In this document: piece after piece, positions 11,313 to 21,045 of the stretch
Layout: every line of letters starts with the position of its first letter
Numbering within the stretch: position 1 is the first letter of the stretch
Made by a program: the position numbers and the translations under genes
Source: Sepioteuthis lessoniana
Lineage: Eukaryota > Mollusca > Cephalopoda > Myopsida > Loliginidae
Assembly (NCBI GenBank): GCA_963585895.1
Contig: CAUZXS010002511.1
Span: forward strand, 79,501 to 143,500
Reading direction: 5' to 3'
DNA length: 64,000 bases
Notes under the pieces: model-generated
The model's database searches: none
What the model saw: only the letters and a program-made list of their open reading frames with translations
Told to the model about the DNA's origin: nothing

Positions 11313-11404
11313 GAAAAATTTAAATACTCTTGTATAAAGCAAGAACACCAAATTTGGCACCAGCCAATCAACGATAAGTTTTCTCGGTGTTGTTTGGACT
11401 TAAA

Positions 11405-11512
11405 AAGCTATCGTAGCTTAACTGGTAAAACAGCTGCTACATAGGATCATACTTCCCTAAAGCTGAAGTGTGAAGGTGGGGTTGAATTCAAGTCTCACCG
11501 GGAGTTTATTCG
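11405..11512 (+). mobile_element. tRNA-like SINE head, unclassified family
   Basis: An A-box-like 'tagcttaactggtaaaac' is followed about 70 bp on by a B-box-like 'ggttgaattcaagtctc'. The spacing is too long and the ends do not pair, so it is not a functional tRNA gene. A SINE relic is more likely. Confidence 0.4.
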
Positions 11513-11655
11513 TTATTTTTGTTTCCAATGCATGTTTTTCTTCACTGTTAGAGAAATGAAAACCTGAGTAAGTTAGAAAAAAATTACTTGAAAAAAAAAG
11601 TATAATATTCGGCCTAATTATTAATAATAATGATTTGAAATTGTGGCTTGGAGGA

Positions 11656-11856
11656 TTCCTTGTGGCGTCCTGGCTAACGTGCTGGCTTCGACATTGAAGT
11701 AATCGAGTTCGAACTCAAGTCGACTTTTAACGTTCACTTTCGGACTAATACCCTTGAGAAATATATGAACTCCCTTATTCTTCTATCTGTAGGTTAATAA
11801 ATAGTACCCCTACTATTTTTCTTCAAGGATGGCTTTGGCATTATTGAATAACCCAC
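11656..11856 (+). mobile_element. SINE B, 3' end cut by later insertions
   Basis: Head 'gtggcgtcctggctaacg', B-box 'gagttcgaactc', and body 'tcactttcggactaatac'. It stops inside the shared tail at 'aataacccac', where SINE D sequence starts. Confidence 0.85.
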
Positions 11857-12212
11857 GATTACCCCGTCGGCTAAAGAGGTGCCCGTGGTGTAATGGTTAT
11901 CGTCGCAGGTAATGGACACATCGACACAAGTTCAAATCCTGGACGCGACTGATTGCATTTCACATAGCACTAATACCCTTGGGAAAGGTATGAATCCAAT
12001 TATTATCCCTCTAGCTATGGGTTCCTATTTACCAACCCTCTAGCTATGGGTAAATAGTAGGGCAGACTAGTTCTTCAGCCTTGGTGAGGCAACTAGTCTA
12101 GGAGAAGGAATACTCTGAATTCAAACCTGTTAAACTCCGCTTAAAAATAATTGACCTTGTGTCATATCCTGCCCGAACGGAGCGGTTGGTAAATATGATT
12201 ACCCCGTCGGCT
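11857..12212 (+). mobile_element. SINE A with a 16-bp target-site duplication
   Basis: The 16-mer 'gattaccccgtcggct' stands at 11857-11872 and again at 12197-12212. Between them is a complete family A copy: 'gcccgtggtgtaatgg' head, 'agttcaaatcctgg' B box and 'cctgcccgaacggagcgg' end. Its middle has a small local duplication of 'ccctctagctatgggt'. The duplicated target is the start of a SINE D, so A inserted into D. Confidence 0.95.
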
Positions 12213-12290
12213 GGGGCTGTAGAATACACCGACTACACCGACTGCACCTCAGCCGAGGGGTAAGACCCCCGCCCCCAATTGAAAGAGATC
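12197..12290 (+). mobile_element. SINE D head fragment (target of the SINE A)
   Basis: It reads 'ccccgtcggctggggctg', 'agaatacaccgac', then 'gaggggtaagac'. It lacks the rest of the family after about 12285. Confidence 0.8.
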
Positions 12291-12599
12291 TACATTATTT
12301 TAACTCGAACAAATATATGCTTCAGCCGAGCGCAAGTTTTAATCTTGTAAATTATTAAATTAGAAAGACTAAGTAAAAAATTTTAAAAAGATTACACTTA
12401 TAATTTTATTTTAATTGAATTTTGTACAAACTTATACATAGGATTGTTTTTAATACGTTTGACAATAAAGCAATTATATGAGAAATCAATTACACCGAGT
12501 AGTAATTTATCGAATCTAGTTTTGTTAAAGCCAGTATGCATATAATCCATACCATATACTATATAAACATTTATTTATTAGTGATAGATAAAACACAAT

Positions 12600-13075
12600 G
12601 CAGAATTTTAAATGCATTAATACCACGTTCTTCCTCCCTAGTTTTCCGGGAGGGGTGCACCTGGCGTTCCCGTTATTATAGTAATCGTTTGGTCCCAGGT
12701 GCCCTTCCTTCCAGTCAATACTTTTTTGCCAAGGCTGAGTTCATTGCTTAGCACGACGGGATCAAGCATTTTTTGACGGCTGCGCATGAGTTTTGATTCA
12801 AACGTGCCCCCTCCCTATAAAATAACTTTATGTCAGGTCGGATAAATATCTAATACCTGCTTGGCAGGGCTAAGTTTATCGCTTGGCGCTTGAGGCGCCC
12901 CAATATGTCGAATGCCGACGGGATCCAGCCTTTTTGTGACGGCGACACAAGAATCTCGAGTCGTAGCTGTTCTCCCTCCCCTCCCATTAAAATGAACTTG
13001 TGCCAAATTTGGCCTGGTGAGAAGTCGGATAGATCCTTTTAAACACATTAATAACATCAGCTGTTTTGAGGAACT
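12600..13075. repeat. GC-richer segment with diverged internal direct repeats
   Basis: Blocks recur in order: 'aggctgagttcattgctt' (about 12733) and 'gggctaagtttatcgctt' (about 12867); 'gacgggatcaagc' and 'gacgggatccagc'; 'ttttaaatgcattaata' (12606) and 'ttttaaacacattaata' (13038). The base composition differs from both flanks. I do not recognise the family. Confidence 0.55.
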
Positions 13076-13079
13076 CTGA

Positions 13080-13900
13080 CTTGGCTCGACTTTAATAGAG
13101 CTAACGTTAATAAATAAGATACTAATTAAGACTAAAGTATGATTATTTGATAATCATTGAGAATATAACATAAATAACTAAGGGAATTGTGATGCCGGTG
13201 GTGACGTAGTTTCGGTTACAGACCGGCAAATAATTTCCCTTTTAATAAGATGGTGCCTATTAATAAAAATGTAAAATCTAAGTAATATTCATCTTTATGT
13301 GTCTTTAAAAGGTAATCATAAGAGAGTTTAAAAGGTTATATAAGACAGTTGTCGGGACCGGAGAAGAAGTATCTTATGTCAGGGTCTCTTATATCCGGGT
13401 TACACTGTATTGTAAGTGAATATTCAGTCAGTAAGTTTCTCGTTGTTCGCAGCGCAGGTTATCCCAGCTGATTTCAAAAGAATCTCAAAAATACGCTAGT
13501 AGACTTTTTAAATTTTATTTTATCTAACCACAAAGGCTTTATGCGTTTTTTCTTGATTTTTAAGTGTGTGTATGTGTTCAAATAAGGAAAAAGTTATTAA
13601 AAAATGAAGAAAAACATTACTTATCTATGATTTTTTACAAATAGACATTTAGAAAGGGCTGTTGCCTCATACACGTTATATACACATAAAATGTATGAAT
13701 ATGTATATGTATTGATGAAATCTGCGTGTGGTAATGTGTTTGTGTATGTCTGACTTTTTATATATGTGGTTATGTGTCGTTTAAATATGTATATTTAGAT
13801 GGATTTGAGTTCATATGTTTGTATGTGAGTCTATGTCAATGAGTATGTTTGTGTGTGTGTTTTTATATGTTTGTTTGTATGTGTGGGCATTTATGCATGT
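13080..13900. other. Non-coding DNA, nothing recognised
   Basis: It includes an imperfect inverted pair around 13183-13243 ('gaattgtgatgccggt' and 'accggcaaataattt'), too short to classify. The 13.7-13.9 kb part is TG/TA-rich. Confidence 0.4.
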
Positions 13901-13911
13901 TCATAATTTGC

Positions 13912-14116
13912 CTATATATATATATTTATATATTCGGGTATGTATATATATATATATATATGTGTGTGTGCATGTCTTTCTCGCTCTCTCCCTTTCTCTA
14001 TATTTATGTATATGTGTGTGCGTGTCTCTCTCTCTCTCTAAATGTATATGTATATATATATATACCCAAATATACTCATATATATATATATATACATATA
14101 TATACACCCAAATATA

Positions 14117-14168
<52 letters not shown>

Positions 14169-14239
14169 TATCTGAATATATGTTTATGTTTGGGGGTGTG
14201 AATATGTATATTTATATACATGTTTAGATGTGTGCATTT

Positions 14240-14312
<73 letters not shown>
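13912..14312. repeat. Complex TA/TG/TC microsatellite cluster
   Basis: TA tracts at about 14119-14165 and 14242-14312, with a short tandem duplication of 'cccaaatatactcata' at about 14065 and 14107. Three overlapping Tyr-Ile frames on both strands are artefacts. Confidence 0.9.
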
Positions 14313-14314
<2 letters not shown>

Positions 14315-14507
14315 TTTAAAGTAAAATACAAATGAATTCGTTTTTACATGTTCAGCCAAATCTGTCTAAAGTAGGAAAGATCGATTTTAGGGCTATACAT
14401 CACAGAATCACGCACATATACATTTTTCAGACATGAAAATCACACATGAATGTATAAATAATACATGTAAAAATATGTAAGTAAGTAAGTTTTTTTTTTT
14501 ATTATTA

Positions 14508-14606
14508 TTATTTACTCCGTGATCTCTTGTCTTTGATGCTTTTTTTTCTTTCTTTCTTCTTCACAAAACCGCCGTCTCGTGTCCTTGTCAGAACAAAAGC
14601 CGCCAT
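14508..14606 (-). other. Candidate 32-codon frame starting in an ATGGCGGC context
   Basis: The reverse strand has 'gagaaaatggcggc' at its start, a good Kozak context and close to the TISU/YY1 consensus used by short-leader animal promoters. The frame gives MAAFVLTRTRDGGFV and then a Lys/Arg-rich end, stopping at 14508. No homology is recognised and flanks are microsatellites. It could be a first exon or chance. Confidence 0.15.
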
Positions 14607-14704
14607 TTTCTCTCTGGGAACGAATCGCGTGCAGACCACAAGAAATAGCAAAATATAGATCATCTTTATGCACAAGAAAAGTAACACACACACACTTACA
14701 CACA

Positions 14705-14708
<4 letters not shown>

Positions 14709-14754
<46 letters not shown>

Positions 14755-14859
14755 TGCAAAACAAAGGGAAAATGCGATAGCAACGAACAAATTTGATGTG
14801 TTTTTCGATAACATAGGTGGGGCGTTTTTTATTATTTTAATTTAGCCTCTCTCTCTATT

Positions 14860-14912
<53 letters not shown>
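14709..14912. repeat. (TA)n tracts and a CT tract
   Basis: TA tract 14709-14751, CT-rich 14849-14877, then a second TA tract to 14912. The sequence between them has no gene signal. Confidence 0.92.
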
Positions 14913-14915
<3 letters not shown>

Positions 14916-15416
14916 CGTGAAAGATTTTGCCATGTCTACCTTCTTGCCACATCTTCACACCCGCACGTTTTCTTTCTTATTTCTTTTTAATGTGTTTTCT
15001 TTTTTGGTGTATACAAAATAGATAAATAAATGAATAAAAAAATATCTTTATTAAAGATATAGGCAATGAAGAATATTTCGTTTCTAATATATGCCATTGT
15101 TTTGTCTATGTTGCGTGTTATATTGTGAGATATTTCGGATGTGAGTCTCGTTTGGGACTGGGTGGAGTTCGTTTTGGCGATGAGGTTAAAAGAAAGATTC
15201 GTTGAGAAAAATGACAATTGAGGAAAATAATGCAAAAATATCTTTTTATAGTTACAATACATGTCTCTCGATGTCTGTACATATCGTGTATATGTATATA
15301 GAGAGGTTTTTTTATGTTTCTGTGTTTACACAGTATTTTCTAATTATGTGCATTATTTATCTATGTCCGTGTGTGAATACACACCAGATATTTCATCATA
15401 GACATATGAACAGACT

Positions 15417-15420
<4 letters not shown>

Positions 15421-15491
<71 letters not shown>

Positions 15492-15522
15492 CGTGCGCGC
15501 GCGTGTGTGTGTGTGTGTGTGT
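15421..15522. repeat. Compound (TA)n then TG/CG microsatellite
   Basis: TA to about 15475, then TG interrupted by 'cgtgcgcgcgcg'. The alternating purine-pyrimidine run of about 100 bp is of a type that can adopt Z-DNA in its TG/CG part. Confidence 0.95.
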
Positions 15523-15592
15523 GCATTACAATAGAGAAATTAAAGTATATACTGCATGTTAATATTGCAACCTTCAAGCACAGTAATGATCT

Positions 15593-15668
15593 ATCTATCT
15601 ATCTATCTAAATTTGCTCATATGAATCTATTTATTCATTATCTATCCATCTCTCTCTAACTCTGTTCA

Positions 15669-15699
<31 letters not shown>

Positions 15700-15702
15700 T
15701 TT
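15593..15702. repeat. (TATC)n microsatellites
   Basis: TATC repeats at 15593-15608 and 15668-15699, with imperfect copies between. The second leads directly into a SINE D copy. Confidence 0.9.
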
Positions 15703-16509
15703 AGGGCTGTAAAACATGCCGACTGCATCTCTGCAGAGGGGGTAACCCCCCTCTCCGAACGAGTGTCCTGTATATGACACTAAACAACCTGATGGTCGGG
15801 CTCCAGTAATGCTAGAGCTTTGGGGAATGCGGAATACCCTTTCATTGCCATCGCTCCCAGGTCCACTATGGCCCAGGTGGTAGCACCTGATAGGCAAACA
15901 GAACTGTGCGTCAAATAGAACTGTTTGACATATAAACTGAGTGCAACAAATGACTTAAGCTGAATTGAATTGTTAGAAATAGAACAGTTTTTACATTTAA
16001 CTGTGTGTTAACAAATGACTGATGTTTCATTGAATTGTTAGTGATACATAGCAATACTTGGAACCATTTAACTGTATGAAAACGAATGAGCAATGTTCAA
16101 TAGACTTATTATTGTTAATAGCAATACTTGTAATGACCTCACTATCTGCAAATAAATGAGTAATGTTGAATAATTAGTGTTAAATGGCAATACTTGTAAC
16201 TACTTCACTAAGTGTAAACAAATGGTTAATATTTAATAGAATTAGTAGTGTTAACTAGCAATAATTGAAAATGTTTTATTATGTACGAACCATAGCAATA
16301 CTAGTGTGCAAACAAATTAGTTCTGACTCATTTAAAAATGAAATTACCGACAAACTAATCTTTTAAATGTGTGCTAACAAATGACTGATTTTAAATTCTA
16401 ATCTTTATATAGCAATACTTTAAACCATTTAACTATGTGCAAAAAAAGTGAGCTTAGGCTCGTTTAAAAATGTTATCTCCAAAACGTGTTCACAAATCAT
16501 ATATATTTA

Positions 16510-16563
<54 letters not shown>

Positions 16564-16620
16564 AGATGATATGGCATTTAATAACCTACGATGGTTGACA
16601 TGTCATAAAACCAAACCAAA
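15703..16620 (+). mobile_element. Family D element, long copy
   Basis: Head 15703-15900: 'gggctgtaaaacatgccgac', 'ctgcagagggggtaac', 'gatggtcgggctccag', 'ctttggggaatgcgg', 'ggcccaggtggtagcacc'. A 650-bp tail of AT-rich monomers follows (about 50-60 bp each, motif 'accatttaactgtgtg' and 'caaatgact'). It ends with 'tatggcatttaataacc...ggttgacatgtcata', the hairpin-forming 3' end shared with SINE B. A TA tract at 16511-16561 interrupts the tail. Confidence 0.85.
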
Positions 16621-16639
16621 CCATATCTATCTATCTATC

Positions 16640-16850
16640 TATCTACTTCAATATTATATCAAATCTCTGCGTCTGTTCGTCTAAACCGATTTGAATTATT
16701 GGGAAAACAGTATCTTTGAGTGTAACTTTTTTTATATGATAAGGAACCCCGAGATTTACCCGACGATCACAGTAAAATAATTTTTCATGCTGTGAACGGG
16801 AGCCGCGTTAGGGATGCTTACTGGGTATCCAATTTTGCAAAATTTTCATG
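16640..16850 (+). mobile_element. Unclassified element, possibly Helitron-like
   Basis: The run 'tctgcgtctgttcgtctaaa', 'ccgatttgaatt', 'aaccccgagatttacccg' and 'gaacgggagccgcg' resembles non-autonomous elements of this style in other invertebrates. I cannot find the diagnostic ends, so the class is a weak guess. Confidence 0.25.
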
Positions 16851-17234
16851 TCTTAGACAAACTACTACAATTATCTACCTTCTTGTGTTTTCACTATTTC
16901 GCTATCAAATCAGGAGTTGATATAATTATTTTCGAAACGTTTTTATTTTAGAAAAACCTATAAATGTATATTCTTAAAAGTTTTCATTAAATATTTTGGT
17001 TTTTCTAGTTAAAAAATCTGCATTGAAAAATATGAATTATTAGCAATAGATTGGAACACTTGATGCCATATAACTGTGCAAACAAATGACTATTTACAGA
17101 CCAATGTGATTTTGAAAAATGGTCGCAACGAAATATTGAAAATATAAAGTTAGGATTATAATCAAACATTTAAATAAATCAGATTTCGGCATTAATAACC
17201 CCAAAAGGGTGGGTGGATCAGCTAAATTAAACCA

Positions 17235-17465
17235 AACTTGCCATTGGGCTCATGTGTTGAGTGTTCGCCAATGGTCCGAGAGACCGGGGTTCAACCCCAA
17301 GTCGAGTCATACCAAAAACTCAGAAAATGGTATTTGCTGCCGCCTTGCTTAACACTCAGCATTATAAGGTAAGGATCAAGGGTAAAGTGGAACAATCCAG
17401 GGAATGGAATAGCGCCCTCCCCTACACTTCGGTGAGCCTACGGGCGACCCTCGACTAAAGTCGCC
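17235..17465 (+). mobile_element. tRNA-derived SINE, family C
   Basis: Head 'gagtgttcgccaatgg', B box 'gggttcaaccccaagtcg', body 'cttaacactcagcattataa', 'gggtaaagtgga' and 'gcgccctcccctacac'. The end is 'cgaccctcgactaaagtcgc'. Confidence 0.85.
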
Positions 17466-17663
17466 ATCAAAATCTTTAATATCAATAGTGTTTTTGAAAT
17501 GTTTAAAATAAAATAAGCTGAATTAATCAATTGAAATGTCATCAAAAACCATTGTAGTGCTTAGCATTCTTTTGACCGGGAAAGCCCGTAAGCTGGCTAC
17601 AAAACTTCTTACATTTTTGCTGGTCTTATAAACTATAAAATTATGCATTCTAAGATTTTACAC

Positions 17664-18242
17664 CAGGGCTTCCTAACTCGCAGTCTGAAGCCACATGTGA
17701 CCCAACACCCAATTTTGAAAAAATTCTCTTCGCTCTTTGATGTTCACTGTGAAAAAGTATCATTACAACTGCAGGGAGAGCTTAATGATCTTCAGTGTAC
17801 GAAAGATTTGAAGTCCAAGTTTCTTGCTTGCCACATCCTCGATTTCTGTAAGAACCTCGTGCTTCCATCTAGATGATTTCCTTACCTTCTCATCTTCACC
17901 CAGCAACTAAGGATCGTAATTGGCACTACAAACTGTCATGAACAGTTGTTCTCCAAAATGAAGCATTGCAAGTGTACGCTGCATTAGCAACTGTCAAATC
18001 ATCACTTGTCTGATGCGCTTCTGTCAACCTCTTCATTTAACACAGATGTCTCATTTTTTCTTGATTGTAAACTACATCAAATACCTCATTGATGAATTAT
18101 GATTGTTACCTTGTAAATTTAGCTGCTGCTTTTTTTTTTCCTTTTTTCTTTTTTATTTTTCATTTCCTTTTAAGATCATGGCCCAAGAAAACTTCTGAGT
18201 TAAGTTTTGTGGTCCCTGGGCTGAAAAGATTGGGAACATCTG
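17664..18242 (+). mobile_element. hAT element relic with 8-bp target duplication
   Basis: The left end 'cagggcttcctaactc' and the right end (reverse complement 'cagatgttcccaatc') form an imperfect terminal inverted repeat of the hAT 'CAG-G-TTCCCAA' type. Flanks are 'ttttacac' (17656-17663) and 'ttttacag' (18243-18250), a 7/8 match with the 8-bp duplication hAT elements make. At 579 bp it is a deleted copy. Confidence 0.8.
17668..18050 (+). pseudogene. hAT transposase C-terminal relic (GTF2IRD2/ZBED-like)
   Basis: A frame to 17876 carries 'LQLQGELNDLQC' and 'LKSKFL'. After the stop at 17874-17876 and, in the same frame, 'NCHEQLFSKMKHCK' and 'QLSNHHLSDALL' follow. This matches the hAT C-terminal dimerisation region, whose signature is (C)EQLFSxMK followed by R..L.D..L..L. 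The DDE catalytic core is absent and there are in-frame stops, so it is a dead remnant. Confidence 0.75.
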
Positions 18243-18557
18243 TTTTACAGGATAAAACTTTCAGACTAGGTCATTTGTGTACCAACAATTGTAACTATAG
18301 GTCTAATGACTTAAATAACTGTTATAGATCGAGAATTATCAGAAAATATAACCGGATGGCTAAAAATGGAATTTTTTTTTATAGCGGAGCCAGTTGCTTA
18401 GAATTACCTATGCGCATCTGCCATAAAAAGCCGTAAATTCATAGTTAGGGCATTCCTTTGCCCACAGACTTTTGTCATGAAATCTGTGTCGCCTCCTTCG
18501 AAGTAAAAGAAAGCATATTTTCCAATTATATTTTCGGATGTAAGGGAGAATATAATT

Positions 18558-18836
18558 TGGAGGCGCTTGTGAGGTAATGTCTATCGTCGTAGGAAATAAA
18601 CTTAGCGACCCGAGTTCAAATCCTTGGCTAGACTGCATTTCACATTGTGCTAACACCTTTGAAGAAGGTAAGAATCTAACAATTCTCTCTCCAGCTATGG
18701 GTAAATAGCTAAACAGACTGAGTTATTTAACCTTGGTATGGCAACCAATCTAGGAGAAGAAAAACTCTGAATCCAAAATCTGCTTTAAAATTGACCTTGT
18801 GCCACAGGTTGCTCATGTGGAGGATTTAGGTAAATA
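18558..18836 (+). mobile_element. SINE A, diverged
   Basis: Head 'ggaggcgcttgtgaggtaat', B box 'cgagttcaaatccttgg', body 'gctatgggtaaatag' and 'ggcaaccaatctaggag', end 'ttgaccttgtgccac' and 'tggaggatttaggtaaat'. Confidence 0.85.
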
Positions 18837-18876
18837 CATACATTCTGAAATATATCATTGAAGTAATGTTTATATT

Positions 18877-18985
18877 CCCCCACCCCTGCTATGAGTTAAA
18901 TAGTACCACTGCTATTCTTCTACAAGGATAGGATTGGCATTAAATAACCCTCGAAGGTTAATATGCCATTAAACATAGAACCCAT
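18877..18985 (+). mobile_element. SINE B 3' fragment
   Basis: It carries 'gagttaaatagtaccactg', 'ttcttctacaaggata' and the tail 'ttggcattaaataaccc...ggttaatatgccatt'. The head is missing. Confidence 0.8.
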
Positions 18986-19044
18986 CTAAACAAATTCAGC
19001 TTATTTTTTCTTGTTTCTTTTACTGTTTTTTTTGGGGGGGGTCA

Positions 19045-19557
19045 CTATCGTCATCATTGTTTAGGTATGCCGACAGCACCGGTTCCTTTGAATCTCTCTC
19101 ACAATTCTTCCCTGTCGACCATCGCTCTAAGTTAATTTCTACACGGCACCCAATGTCCATACCATGCTAATGAATATAAGTTTTTTTTTTTGGTTGACCA
19201 ACAGTGGTGTGTAGGAGTCCATGGAGAACGTCGCTTATAAGTTCATCCTCACTCCTCCTTTGTAGTACCTAGCATGTCTTATTCATCTTACTTGGATGGT
19301 TTAAGAGATGGGAGGTAAGTGGCCAGACAACTGCTGTTTTGTAGGGTGTTGCTTCCAGGATTTGTTCAAAACGCCATCCAGATTTTACTCCAGTCGTATC
19401 GTTTGAGTCTAAGCGGTGCAGTCATACAATAGTACTGACACGTTTACAGCTTGAAAAAATTCCGGTTTTATTCTTATCAGAGAGACCAGATTTTGACGTG
19501 GCCGATAACCTGTCAGTAGCAGTCTACGCAGATGTTGACATCATTTCCAGTAGATAG
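19045..19557 (-). pseudogene. LINE 3' end (endonuclease-RT family), degraded
   Basis: Minus strand, 3' end at the left ('gtcatcatt', the TGATGA tail). Diagnostic blocks on the plus strand are 'gtaggagtccatggag', 'gggaggtaagtgg', 'gggtgttgcttccagg' and 'caatagtactgaca', matching the better copies at 41.5 and 46.4 kb. Many indels. It is cut at 19557 by the SINE B next to it. Confidence 0.8.
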
Positions 19558-19558
19558 T

Positions 19559-19775
19559 TTAGTTTCTTTGTTTAATGGCATAGCAACCTTCGTGAGTTAT
19601 TTATTGCCAAAACCATCCTAATAGAAGAACAGTAGCGGTATTTAACCTATAGCTGGGGGAATAAAAGGTTTATGCCTTTCCCATGTCCGAAAGTGAACCT
19701 AATAGCGCGACTGGGTTTCGAACTCGCTTTCTACAATGTCGCAGTCCAACTCGTTAGCCCCGATGCCTCTCTCGA
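19559..19775 (-). mobile_element. SINE B, near full length
   Basis: 'tttaatggcatagcaacc' tail, 'aagaacagtagcggta', 'cctttcccatgtccg', B-box region 'gggtttcgaactcg' and head end 'ccaactcgttagccccga'. Confidence 0.88.
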
Positions 19776-19829
19776 TAGATAGATTTATTTATTTACTTAT
19801 TATATATAGATATATATTTTTTAAGTAGT

Positions 19830-20138
19830 ATATTAATCTTCGTGGGTTTTTTGGTGCTAAAACCATCCTTCTGTGTATTTACCAACCCCTCTACTCTGGC
19901 AGGATGTGACACAAGTTCACTTTTTAAGCGAAGGTTTTAATTTAGAGTTTTCTTTCTCCTAGACTGGTTGCCTAACCAAGTCTAAAGAACCTTGTCTGTT
20001 CTACTATTTAACCGTAGCTGAAGGGAGAATAATTGGATTTATATCTTTCCTAAGGATATTAGTGCAATGTGAAATACAAATAGCCTCATCTTGGGTTTGA
20101 ACTTGTGGTGCCGTGTCCATTTTCATATGACGATCCTA
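19830..20138 (-). mobile_element. SINE B tail fragment joined to SINE A
   Basis: 19830-19873 is a family B tail piece (aatcttcgtgggtttttt, aaaccatcctt). From 19874 a near-complete minus-strand SINE A follows, with 'ctggcaggatgtgac', 'tctcctagactggttgcc', 'tgggtttgaacttg' and 'catatgacgatcc'. Confidence 0.82.
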
Positions 20139-20303
20139 TTTACCCAACCCCTCCGCTCGGGCAGGATATGACACAAGGTCAATTTTTTAAGCGGAGTTTA
20201 AGAGGTTTGAATTCAGAGTTTTCCTTCTCCTAGACTAGTTGCCTCACCAAGGTTGAAGAACCTAGTCTGCCCTACTATTTATCCAGAGCTGGAGGGAGAA
20301 TCT
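20139..20303 (-). mobile_element. SINE A, truncated second copy
   Basis: A second minus-strand family A starts right where the first ends ('ctatttacccaacccctcc', 'gggcaggatatgacac') and stops at 'gctggagggagaatc', so the tRNA-like head is missing. Confidence 0.85.
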
Positions 20304-20429
20304 AGGCCATTTCTTGTTCTTTTTTTTTTTTTTTAAGAAATCTGAACGCCTATCTATTTTATTTTTTAAAAAAATGTAAGGAGTCGAGGTTTTACTTTTA
20401 AAGTCTGAATCAGCTGGTGTCAGACGGAG

Positions 20430-21045
20430 GCGGGGGAAATCTCAAATTAATAAATACCATCTTGTTGGTGTGGATTTGTAGGATAATAACCCCTCCCGCC
20501 AAATAAAGAGAGTTTCTGGGTATGATACAAAACAATATTTGATGATTAGGCACCAGATCTGGAGAGTGTGGAGTACCCCTTGATTGACAATACTCTCAGG
20601 TCCACTGTTACGGAGTGGTTTTTCCTGTTAAGGTCCAATCTTGGGCTCAAATTGAGCTTTTGGAAAATTATTTGCATTCGCTAAAAATACTTGATTGCTT
20701 ATAACTATAAGTTATGTGTATTAAGAATAGTTACTTGAAGCTATAATTGTTCTGTGGGGATTATTATTAGTTACTTGAAACCATATAATTGTTTGTTAAC
20801 AAATGACTATTATTAAATAGAAATTACTCGAAACCATATAATTATTAGTATTAGATAGGAATACTTGAAACCATTCAACTCTGTGAAAATTATTTGTATT
20901 AGATTCGAATAACTATGCAAAAAATGAAACTACCCATCAGTGTAAATATAAATCGACAGTGAAAGCAGTTCTTTAAGATGTAGGCATAGAATATGCCTCG
21001 ACGAGTTGTCATGCCGTTTAAATAATTTAGTTTCTAGATTAAAGG
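20430..21045 (+). mobile_element. Family D element, diverged
   Basis: Head with 'gggtatgatacaaaac', 'gtgtggagtacccc' and 'ctcaggtccactg'. The monomeric AT-rich tail has 'cttgaaaccatataatt' and 'acaaatgact'. A worn 3' end follows near 20987 ('catagaatatgcctcgac...gttgtcatgcc'). Confidence 0.7.

Noticed and set aside
13815..14359. Overlapping 108-152-codon Tyr-Ile frames on both strands
   Set aside because: Translations of TA/TG tracts; both strands and several frames are open for the same reason.
16640..16850. A firm Helitron call
   Set aside because: The 5' TC and 3' hairpin-CTRR ends were not found; only the internal style is suggestive.
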